Program-made: the position numbers and the translations under genes
In this document: one piece after another, positions 47,630 through 56,645 of the stretch
How positions within the stretch are numbered: position 1 is the stretch's first letter
How the letters are laid out: every line of letters starts with the position of its first letter
Notes under the pieces: model-generated
Databases searched by the model: none
Told to the model about the DNA's origin: nothing
The model's input: the letters and a program-made list of their open reading frames with translations, nothing else
Origin: Apus apus
Taxonomy: Eukaryota > Chordata > Aves > Apodiformes > Apodidae
Assembly: GCF_020740795.1 (NCBI RefSeq)
Contig: NC_067282.1
Location: 131,869,132-131,933,131 of the forward strand
Direction: 5' to 3'
DNA length: 64,000 bases

Positions 47630-48140
47630 TCTTTTACTATTTTTAATGCCGTTTTCGTTTTATTTCACCTTATAAACGCCACCGGGCAACGCCGGTCGGC
47701 CCGCAGAGGCTCGCCGGCATCTTTTCCAGGCGCCTCTGGCTGCGAAAGTGATTTACGGGCACGTGATGGGGAAAAAAAAACAACACAACAAACAAACCGA
47801 AACGGAAAACAAATTAAAACTGTCTTTTTTTTTTTTTTGAGGTGGGTGTGTTTTCGGTTTGTTGTTTGAGCCTCGCTTATGACTATGCATCATAGCCTGG
47901 ACTCTAAATAGCCTGCTACAATCACCCCTGCTTTGTGGTGTGTTTTTTTTTTTCCTCAGGTTGCTTCAGTCCGGTTTCCAGTTAAAACGACAAAGGAGGC
48001 TGTCAGTCTTGGCATAAGAAGAAGAGAGACATGAGTGATACTCCATGTCTAGGGATATTTCAGACAAATGGGTGTAAGTTCTCAGATTTTCCTGCTGTGC
48101 TTAGGAAGACAGCCTTTCTTAGGTTGCCTGGTTTGCTGAG

Positions 48141-48599
48141 TGTTGCAGAATGGCTTGAGCAGCAGGGCCATGGGCCCCTGCTATCTCCTCGAGAGGCCTT
48201 GAGAGTGTGGCACAAACAGCAGCTGTACAAGCAATCTCTTTTTTTAGCCTAACACAAGTATAAACAATCTCTGTTAGCTTAAACTAACTCAAGGACAAGG
48301 TAGAGAAGTAGAATGATAGAAAACAAGGAAGAACCCTGGAACTCAGATGTGTGTTATTATCCAGTAAAATCACTGCAAGTAGTTGCCGTCCAGTGAAATC
48401 ACTACAAGTAGTTACTATCCAATGAATTCACTATGCGTGGTTACTATCCAATGAATTCACTACATGTAGGTTTGGAAAAGGGTATAAAAGTAACACTGTG
48501 TATTCAATAAATCGAAGCTTGCTTTATCAATCACATTGATTCTGGACTGCTTGCTTCCCTCGCCGTCGGCAGCTGAGGTTAGTTTCGTTCTGCTCAACA
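48141..48599 (+). mobile_element. Solo LTR of an endogenous retrovirus (probable)
   Basis: A 459-base block starting TGTTGCAGAA and ending TCTGCTCAACA, so the ends form a short imperfect inverted repeat (TGTTG...CAACA). It contains, in LTR order, a repeat-rich U3, a TATA box (TATAAAAG near 48482), AATAAA (about 48509-48514) and a T/G-rich stretch after it. No gag, pol or env sequence adjoins it. I did not find a convincing target-site duplication, so the boundaries are provisional. It lies about 0.85 kb upstream of the TM7SF3 start and is oriented toward MED21. Confidence 0.6.
48353..48468 (+). repeat. Four 29-bp tandem repeats in the LTR U3
   Basis: Units start at 48353, 48382, 48411 and 48440, each like GTTACTATCCAATGAATTCA followed by CTACATGTA. 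Units 3 and 4 hold exact CCAAT boxes; units 1 and 2 carry CCAGT instead. The array ends just before the TATA box. Confidence 0.88.
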
Positions 48600-49317
48600 A
48601 GGTTCTTGTAGGTAAAAAATGTGAGATGTTAAAAGCCAGTGTTTGCCACTGTCCTAGTTAACCTCTCTGAGTGAGACTTCAGTCACTCTTTATTCACAGC
48701 TCAGCACTGAAACTGCACACCCGTGGCTTTCAGTCATAGGCAAGCAGTGCCTGTGAGAGGCTTGTCTCGTGCCAGGAGCCTCACTTATTCCAGGCTCAAT
48801 CCAGCATCTATCCCACTCATGGAAATCCAATAAACAACCTGTTGACCCTGTGCTGCAGGCATTTCCTTCCCTCCAGCCAGGCCCTGTCAAGGCTGGCTGC
48901 CAGCTGTGAAACCCTCAGGAGAGGCTAACATTACACCCACCTTTCAGGAATAAAAAAGGAGTTTCAGTACTGAATCACCACCAGATAAATACCAGGCTCA
49001 TACTGACTGGCACAAATCAGTATCAGTTCTTCTCCAGCCCATGGGCACTGAGGGATTTTGCTGGCTGTAAGCTGGACTGTCAAGGACAATACACTCCTGG
49101 CATTTTCTGCCTCTCTGCCCACTGGCCAGGACACCTGCCCAGGGCTGGAGTGGAGCAGCCCGGCAGCGGAGCTGCCGTCAGCCGGCATTGCGGTGACTGC
49201 TCAGCAGCAAAAGCTGTGTGCTCCATGGCACAGTGCTGGCCTTCTAGCACTCATGATGCAGGAATTAGGGTTTTTCACCCTGCTACAATCATGAGCATGG
49301 GTAGGTGTTATGAGAAG

Positions 49318-49935
49318 TCACAGAATCACCAAGGCTGGAAAAGACCTTTCAGATTATCAAGTCCAGCCTGTGACCAACACCACCACAACACCCAGACCAT
49401 GGCACTAAGTGCCACATCCAGCCTTTCCTTGAACACATCCAGGGATGGTGCCTCCACCACTTCCCTGGGAAGTCCATTCCCATGTCTAATCACTCTCTAA
49501 GTGAGGAGGTACTTCCTAATATCCAACCTAAACTTCCCCTGGAGCAGCTTGAGGATATGTCATCTTGTTGCTAGTTGCCTGGGAGAAGAGCCTGATCCTC
49601 ACCTGACTACAACCTCCCTTCAGGTGGTTGAAGAGAGTGATAAGGTCTCCCCTGAGTCTCCTCCAGGCTGAACAACCCCAGCTCCCTCAGCCTATCCCTG
49701 TAAGACTTTCCCTCTAGTCCTTTCACCAGCCTTGCTGCTCTCCTCTGGACCTGCTCCAGCACCTCAATGTCCTTCTTGCAGTGAGGGGCCCAGAACTGCA
49801 CACAGGACTCGAGGTGAGGCCTCACCAGTGCTGAGCACAGGGGGAGAATCGCATCCCTGCTCCTGCTGGCCCCGCTATTCCCGACACAAGCCAGGATGCG
49901 GCTGGCATTGCGGGCCACCTGGGCGCGCTGCTGGG
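49318..49935 (-). mobile_element. CR1 LINE fragment upstream of MED21
   Basis: About 620 bases in reverse orientation: tail at left (TCACAGAATCACCAAGGCTGG), ORF2 end on the minus strand ([31 protein letters not shown]). Its 5' end merges with CpG-rich DNA about 400 bases from the MED21 start codon. Confidence 0.9.
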
Positions 49936-50096
49936 AAGGGCTTTGGAGCGCCAGTTCCTCCGGATGAACCGCAAACGCCGCAGCGCCCCCCACTGGCACT
50001 GCCCGCTGCTACCGCACCTCAGCACAACAACACGGCGGCGGTACCCGAAGCCAGGGCCTGCCTGGCCAGGCCGAGCGGCTCAGCAGCTGCCAGACA

Positions 50097-50216
50097 CAAG
50101 CAAACCGTGCCAGGCACAAGCCAACCGTGCCGGACACAAGCAAACCGTGCCAGGCACAAGCAAACCGTGCCGGACACAAGCAAACCGTGCCGGACACAAG
50201 CAAACCGTGCCAGGCA
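50097..50216 (+). repeat. Six-copy 20-bp tandem repeat in the MED21 promoter
   Basis: Six contiguous 20-base units (CAAGCAAACCGTGCCAGGCA or CAAGCAAACCGTGCCGGACA), in variant order A, B, A, B, B, A; unit 2 has one extra change. It ends 117 bases upstream of the MED21 start codon. Confidence 0.95.
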
Positions 50217-50660
50217 GCGGCCCCGCAGCGGCCCCGCGCTCCCGCCTGCGGCGGCTCCTCCCGGGCTGCAGGGGGCGCGCCGGGCCCGCCCTGCCCCCCT
50301 ACATCCGGGAGCCCCCTGGGCCGGGCGGGCGCCATGGCGGACCGGCTCACGCAGCTGCAGGATGCGGTCAACTCGGTGAGGCGAGCGCCGCGCTCTTCCC
50401 TTCCCCGGCTTCCCTCCTCCTTCGTGTCGGTGCTGGGGGCGGCTGGCGCCGGGCCGTGTCCCCTCCTGCCCCCCCCCCCCCCCACGGCCAGGCCCGCTGG
50501 GTTGCGGTGGCTGCGGGAGGGAGCGGGCGCTTTCCCCCTGCCCGCTGCTCCGAGCCCCCCGGGAGAGGGGAGGGCCGTGGGGCTGCGCTGCCGGGGCGCA
50601 GAGTGACGCTGCGATGGCTTCAGCGGTGAGAGAAATGACCCGTCTTTCTCCTTGCTGGCA
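50217..50660 (+). promoter_or_regulatory. MED21: MED21 CpG island and core promoter
   Basis: Dense CpG sequence around exon 1, continuing into intron 1, which has a 15-C run at 50469-50483. ATG is in strong context (GCGCCATGG), itself YY1-like (CCATGGCGG). No TATA box. Confidence 0.75.
50334..50375 (+). CDS. MED21: MED21 exon 1 (residues 1-14)
   Basis: ATG GCG GAC ... AAC TCG, then donor GTGAGG; encodes [14 protein letters not shown]. Confidence 0.97.
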
Positions 50661-53600
50661 GCTGGCGGACCAGTTCTGTAACGCCATCGGCGTGCTGCAG
50701 CAGTGCGGGCCCCCAGCCTCCTTCAGCAACATCCAGACGGCGATAAACAAGGACCAGCCTGCGAACCCAACCGAAGGCAAGTCTTTGTGTAGACCCGAAC
50801 GACGCGTGAGCGTCTCCTTGCACGGCGCACTCGGTAACACAAGGTCCGCAAGCTGTTTCCTGTGCCAATTCCACCAGTAACTGGAGAGGTGATCGAACTT
50901 AACTGATAAATTTATGTCAGCTGCACTTGCTGCATAAGATTGTGACAGTAGAAATGTAATTTTAAGTGTTAAGTAAGTATTACAACGTATTTCTTGTGCT
51001 GGTTTCTTTGCACAGATGCAGTAGCTCTACAGATATAAACCACTTAATAGACCTGCTGCAAGAGGTTATTACTGAGTTGTCAATAATTCCCAATAAGTTT
51101 TTTTAGAAAGAATTTGTTAGTTTTATGAAGTCATATACAAGTTTAAAATCCTCCGTAACATAAACTTTAATTATTTGTGTCTCTCCATGTATCATCTGCA
51201 TATCTAACTAATCAAGGAAGAATGTAATGTTGAGTCTCCCCGTTGGCATCTGTGGTTTTCTTGTTGGCTGTTTTGGTAATTTTTTAAAATACAAGAAACT
51301 GATCTAGGACACTGAAATTGGCAAGCAAACTAAAATTTCTCTCTGGTTTGAAAATTTCAAGTTAGTATTTAAATAATCATGTTACATTCTGAATGTTTCT
51401 CCTTTTCTCCTCTCTCTCCCTCCCCTCCTGCGAGAACTTTTGACATGTCTTGTATTGGGTTACATTTGCATTGGTCTGTTAGGATATCAGGGGAGACTGG
51501 TTTGAAGTGCAGCAATGAACTTGTGGGGGTGGTTGAATACTGGTTCTTCATTTGTCTGTGGTGGTTTGCTCTCTGACACTGGAACTAGTTGGAAGAGCCA
51601 GCTGAAAAAGGCTTGTTTGCTTTCTCATCTTACTTGCTGCTGCCCCAGGTGCTGGCATCAAGTGTGGTGCCAGGAGTTAGAGGCTTTGTTAAGGTCTTAA
51701 AATGGTAGGTTGTGACTGACTTGGCTTTTGATTTGTCTTTTCCTGAAATTCTGAATATACTAACTTCAGTAATATCATACAGCTGTGTTAGCAATGCTGA
51801 TGAGGCAAAGCAAAACTTCCAGTTATGTGTTTTTAGATACTTAAAGTCTTCAGAAGACTTTAAAACTCTTTACAGGCAAACTTTGTGGTGACCCCTGAGT
51901 AAGCTTTACATGGGTATTTTGGTTTTGTTGTCTGGGTTTTTTTTAAGTTAAAGTCAAGTGAACCTTTGAAAATGTTAATCTCTTATATAGATTTTTGCCA
52001 GTAGAAAGTCTTTTCTCTCTTGCTTCTACAAATCTTTCATGAACCAAACCACATAAACACTAAGATCTCGATTTATAAACTGAGAAGTTTCAATATTTCA
52101 GAGGTAGTAATGGACTTAATTCAAATTTAATGGTTGCAATTCCATATGGAAAGGTTTTGTTTCTGGCTTACAGTGCCTCTTATTAAAACTGCATGGAGTT
52201 CCTTTAATGATAGGGCTTCCAATGCTTCTTCATGTCTCAGGGGCAATTTAACTTTTTCTGTGGCTGAAAAGGAATTAGGAATTCTTTTTATTTAGTGAAA
52301 AAAAGCTGAGTTTTTAAAAATTTAATGATCTGTTGCTTAACATGATTTAATTAATCCATCTATTTGAATCAGTATCTCTACATTGTTTCTAGTGTTTTTT
52401 TTTTTTGTCTAGTGGCAGATTTCAATGCAGAGATTGAAAAGGTAAATTAGTTAATACAGTTACTAGGGCATTTAATCCTGCTATCAGTAATTTCTTAACT
52501 GTTTGTGATGAGTTTTAGCTATTTTCTCATTTGTACAAAGCCCAGCCCTTTGTATAACCTTGTTTAATTTAGCATTGGAATCAAGCTGCCTGCATCTCCC
52601 AGTATCATTGAGCTGCCATCCGTTGTGATACTGTTGTTTACTTCACGTAGGGGAGTTTTGAAACCTGCATGCTTCAAGTCTTAAGCATTTTCTGTGCTGT
52701 ATATGCATAAAGGTGTGTGTTTCTAATAATGTACTGAGTGGGTTGACTTTTCTTTTTCAAAGAGTACGCCCAACTGTTTGCAGCGTTGATTGCACGAACT
52801 GCCAAAGATATTGATGTTTTAATAGATTCTCTGCCTAGTGAAGAATCAACAGCAGCTTTGCAGGTAGGTAAGATTTTCTTCATTAATTGAAACATAACTG
52901 AAGGCAAACTTTATTCTTTTAAACACATTTTTTTAGTCTCCAGGCCCTGTAATCTTGAAGAACAGTTTTAATATAAGCCTGAATTTTTCATGAGGATAGC
53001 TTGAGTTGAGTACTTTATAGGCTTAGTGGAAATACTGAAATTGCATCTTGGACTTACTTTTCTTCTAGAATTTTTTCCCCAAAAAAGTGCTTTTATCATA
53101 ACACCACCATACTGGAAACTGCTACCCTTGTTGTTTTTTTTCCCCAGCTGTTCAGATATTAATATAATAAATGCAACAGTACTGATTTATAGTGGGGTTT
53201 TTGTTGTTTTTTTTTTTCATTGAATAATCTTTCATATTCTCTAGCTCATTAGAAGCACATTTCATTTTGTAGCTGCAGAGCCAATGCTTCGCTGAAGCCT
53301 TTTGTTATTCCACAATGTTTCTGGTTGTTAAAGGGTTTGCAGGGTATCCATTAAGTTCTCTAATTAGATCATAAAACAGTTCTTTCAGTTTTCAGGGTGT
53401 CCTTCTTTGGACCAGTCAAACTTGGTGCTTTTGTTCGTTCCTCCTGTGTTTAGACCAGAGTACTCTAGGAAGAGCTCAGGAATAATAGCAAGCGGCTATT
53501 GGCTGGGCAGCTATTAGCAGATGCAGCCAGTATGATGTTGTCTGTTCCTGTCCTTACAAGAGTTGAGCTGCTTCAAACAGCTTCTGAGTCCTTTCAAAAT

Positions 53601-55626
53601 ACTCAGCTGTTGATCTCAATTCCAAAAAAAAGCCTTGGATCCATAATTCAAAGAATACCACTGTGTTCTGGCTTCTTGGTTTGTCTGGTTTGGGTTTTTC
53701 CCTGTTATTTTTACAGATCTTGCCTATTAAACAGTTTTGTTTTTTTTTTTCCCCCCTCTGACTTATGGATTTACATCAGGTATTTTCTTTTTTTAATGCA
53801 TCAAGGATGCAGAGTGGTGTTTCTCTGAGAACCCTGGAACTGCTATAAGATCTCTTGAAGGTTGTACACCTGGGTTGATAATCTTGTGACTTTTGAAAGA
53901 CATTTTACAAAAAACTAACAGTAGAGGTTCCTGCTGGCCCAAATACAAATAAATTGACAGTGACATCACATTTGCTTTTAAATGGAGGAGGTTAAATTTG
54001 GAACTGTTGCGAGTCACGATAATTGCTGAACGTACTAATTGAGCCCATTAACAGCAGCATCATTTCACCTAACTGCATAGCTGAAGACAGGTTCTTGATG
54101 CAGACAAATTATAAGCTTCCATGATTGAGCAGGGTCTGATAGTGACAGCTGATACAGGAAAAGCAAGGTGCTCCAGAAAGAAGAGCTGGTTATCCAGTAG
54201 GGACATGCTTTCCTTGGAAGTGATACTCTTTTAAGTTTCTTGCTCTGTTAATGGAGAACTTAATTTCAGAAGATTGCCTGATCTTTTATGTTTGATGTGG
54301 TTTTGTGATAACTTAGCTTGGATTCTGTCACTTACTGATTCTAGTTTTAACTTCTATTTTCTGTTGCTTAATCTGATGCTGTATTAAAGACAAATACTCT
54401 GTTTTGAAGGTGCTTGAAGTACTCTATAAAATATGCAGTAGGGGTTTTTGTGAGAAGTGGTAGACATTTGGCTAATAGATATGTACTTAGGCTGATGTAC
54501 TTTATTTTTATTTTGTTAGTGCTACAACTGTCTTGGTAGTGTTGCAAATGTGAGGCTTGTTTTAAACAATAAAAAGGGGCTGCTTAATGCCCCACACAAT
54601 TTACCTATCCCTTTTGAGTTCACCTGTGGGGAAGTTAGTAGTACATACTCTGTTCAAATCTGTGGCTTACCTACAGTCAACTGTTAAACAACTGAGACTG
54701 AAGTAACTAAGCTGGATTCTAAACCTCAAGCTTTTACCTTTTGCCATTTTCTTTCTCTGACCCTTCCTGCAAGAGCTATCAAGTCCTTCATGCAAATGTA
54801 AACCTTCACTAAAGACAGTGTTGTGGAACAGAAGATGAATACGTGGCTAGAATTTGCCAGTTTAACTATTCTGTTGTGGGTTTGTTTGGGTTTTTCCCCT
54901 GTTACTTTTTAAGCTGTCACAGTTTATGGCTGGGCTGGGTGTAAAAGGGAGGGCAGATGGTCTCTGTTAACTCCTGCTCTTCCAGAAAGTGGCCTGAATT
55001 TTGAAGCTCAAATGTTCTGTTTTGCTAAATTTTGTCAGTTTGGTTCTGAAACAAAATATTGGAGGAAAATGGTTAAATAATACCATTTCAGGAAGGTTCA
55101 AATAAGTTATGCCTACATCTTACTGAGCATCTTTCATGAAGGCAGTGGGGATGGGGATAAACACTTCTCATCAAGATGATGTACTAAGCTGAGAGTTGTA
55201 ATATGAAAGAAAGTAACATCTCCATTTAGTGGGGTTTTTTTTGTTTGCTCCATGTGGATATGCACTGTGTTTTAGGCTTGAACCTATCATGATTTGCTTA
55301 GAGGTTGCTTGTATTGAATCAAGGGCTAAACCAGAAGCTTTCCCTTTGTTAGGGAGCACTAACCCTATCCCCAGCACCACCCTTCAGCAGTGAAATCAGT
55401 GTGATATTATATTTCAAGATCCTGACTTCTCTCCCTTTTTATTTGAAAGGCTGCTAGTCTGTATCGATTAGAAGAAGAAAATCACGAAGCGGCTGCCCGT
55501 CTGGAAGAGGTAGTTTACCGCGGGGATATGCTGCTGGAGAAGATCCAGAGCGCCCTGGCCGACATCGCCCAGTCTCAGCTGAAGACCAGGAGCGGTTCGC
55601 ACAGCCAGCCCCTGCCGGAGCCCTAG
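50334..55626 (+). CDS. MED21: MED21 (Mediator complex subunit 21), complete coding region, four exons
   Basis: MED21 (SRB7) is a small helical nuclear subunit of the Mediator middle module; it pairs with MED7 and helps form the hinge that couples Mediator to RNA polymerase II. Exons 50334-50375, 50662-50776, 52763-52863 and 55450-55626 join in frame to 144 residues plus TAG, the same length as human. Landmarks are [73 protein letters not shown] and [20 protein letters not shown]. The N-terminal half is the conserved domain; residues about 95-130 form the C-terminal helix. Intron phases are 0, 1, 0. Intron 2 needs a GC donor (AAG then GCAAGT) to keep this conserved frame. CDS base composition rises sharply in G+C in the last exon. 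Confidence 0.98.
50662..50776 (+). CDS. MED21: MED21 exon 2 (residues 15-52)
   Basis: [20 protein letters not shown] to KDQPANPTE plus one base of the next codon. Acceptor GGCAG; the donor is GCAAGT at 50777-50782, non-canonical. Confidence 0.96.
50777..55449 (+). other. MED21: MED21 introns 2 and 3
   Basis: Introns 50777-52762 and 52864-55449, A/T-rich and free of CR1. The start of intron 2 is still CpG-rich and holds a GT alternative donor at 50806. Short T-runs (52397-52407, 53206-53217, 53740-53755) are the only repeats. Confidence 0.65.
52763..52863 (+). CDS. MED21: MED21 exon 3 (residues 53-86)
   Basis: Begins AG TAC GCC (completing Glu, then YAQLF) after acceptor TTCAAAG; ends STAALQ before donor GTAGGT. 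Confidence 0.97.
55450..55626 (+). CDS. MED21: MED21 exon 4 (residues 87-144 and stop)
   Basis: [20 protein letters not shown] to [14 protein letters not shown] at 55624-55626. Acceptor TTGAAAG, purine-rich and lacking the usual C/T before AG. Confidence 0.97.
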   Translation, partial: AASLYRLEEENHEAAARLEEVVYRGDMLLEKIQSALADIAQSQLKTRSGSHSQPLPEP

Positions 55627-56147
55627 CGCCAGGGGGCAGCGCGGCCCCGCCGAACGCAGGGCGCACATCTGATCCTCGGGACACCCAGCTGCCAGCACCG
55701 GCAGCTCTGACACCCAGCCCGGCTCTGGGGGACTCTGAAAGCTCTGAGCATCGGTAACAGTGGCTTTTATCACAGCTCAAAACTCGGGTTTTGTGTGAGA
55801 AACGCTGCTACTGTAGAATCGGTGCCTCTGTTGGAGAATTGGGTGTACTGATGTATGTTTCCTTGGCTTTTCTGAGCTTTCTTTTCTGTGCATAAGTATG
55901 TCTGACCTCAGTCTGATTTGTTATCTTGATTACACAGGCCTTAATCCCTAAGGGGAATTCAGAAGGAAAATATATTGAGTATTTATGTAATTTGCTCACT
56001 TCTAATTTCAAACTTTTATGTTCTTCAGGTATTTTTTGTAAAGCTCGAACACAGACACGCTTGAAGTTCCTGGAGTTCTGTGGAGACAGTGCTAGACAAT
56101 GATGTGAATACAGTGGTAGCCGTCTGTTTTCATTAGCAGAAATGGTA

Positions 56148-56153
56148 ATTAAA
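56148..56153 (+). terminator. MED21: Possible poly(A) signal ATTAAA of MED21
   Basis: ATTAAA followed by a T/G-rich stretch (CATTTGTGATACTTCTTGGC), 520 bases after the stop codon. Confidence 0.45.
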
Positions 56154-56639
56154 CATTTGTGATACTTCTTGGCTGGTTCATCACTCTTTGCACAACAAGT
56201 AAAGGAGTAAGCATGCTCCAATGTTTGCAGAGTAAATGTTCTTGCCATTGGCATTTCATTTAAAAAAAAAAAAGTCTGCAGGTATTTGATGTTGGCATTT
56301 ATTATTATTTGTAATTCACAAATGGGTCTGTGACTCCATTATTGCCACGGATATACTTACTCTTACTTGCTCATGCCATTTCTCTGTTTCTTCTGATACT
56401 CTGTTGTTTGTGGCAGCTAGTGAATGCCTCTAAAGCAGGCAGTAATGAGGAAGCATTGGATGACTGGGAAGAAATTAGCAATGAAGAAACTGAAAATAAC
56501 ATATTATGTAATGTTGCTTTTCAGTGTAAGCAGTGGCTGCCACATGAATGCTGTGATCATAAACAGCAAGAGGCCTGTCACCCCCAACATGCTCTAGATA
56601 ATTTTTTGGTTTTATCTTCACACACTGAGTCACTCACTG

Positions 56640-56645
56640 AATAAA
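56640..56645 (+). terminator. MED21: Possible distal poly(A) signal AATAAA of MED21
   Basis: Canonical hexamer with T-rich sequence after it, about 1 kb after the stop codon. Confidence 0.4.

Larger units (their letters stand above)
47561..50333. other. Divergent intergenic region between TM7SF3 and MED21
   Basis: It contains a solo-LTR-like element (48141-48599), a minus-strand CR1 (49318-49935), a 20-bp tandem repeat (50097-50216) and the MED21 CpG island. Between 48600 and 49317 I see nothing recognisable. Confidence 0.7.

Noticed and set aside
48031-48252. 73-codon open frame crossing into the LTR
   Set aside because: It spans the LTR boundary and matches no retroviral protein I recognise.
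48121-48604. AGGTT on both sides of the LTR as a target-site duplication
   Set aside because: The left copy lies about 15 bases outside the TG start of the LTR, so it does not flank it properly; probably chance.
50097-50216. CRISPR-like array of 20-bp units
   Set aside because: Units are contiguous with no unique spacers, and the DNA is a vertebrate promoter. It is a simple tandem repeat.
49732-50840. Long open frames (up to 273 codons) on both strands around the MED21 promoter
   Set aside because: They arise from G+C-rich sequence and the 20-bp repeat, which reads as a repeating peptide; MED21 exons 1 and 2 use only short parts of this region.
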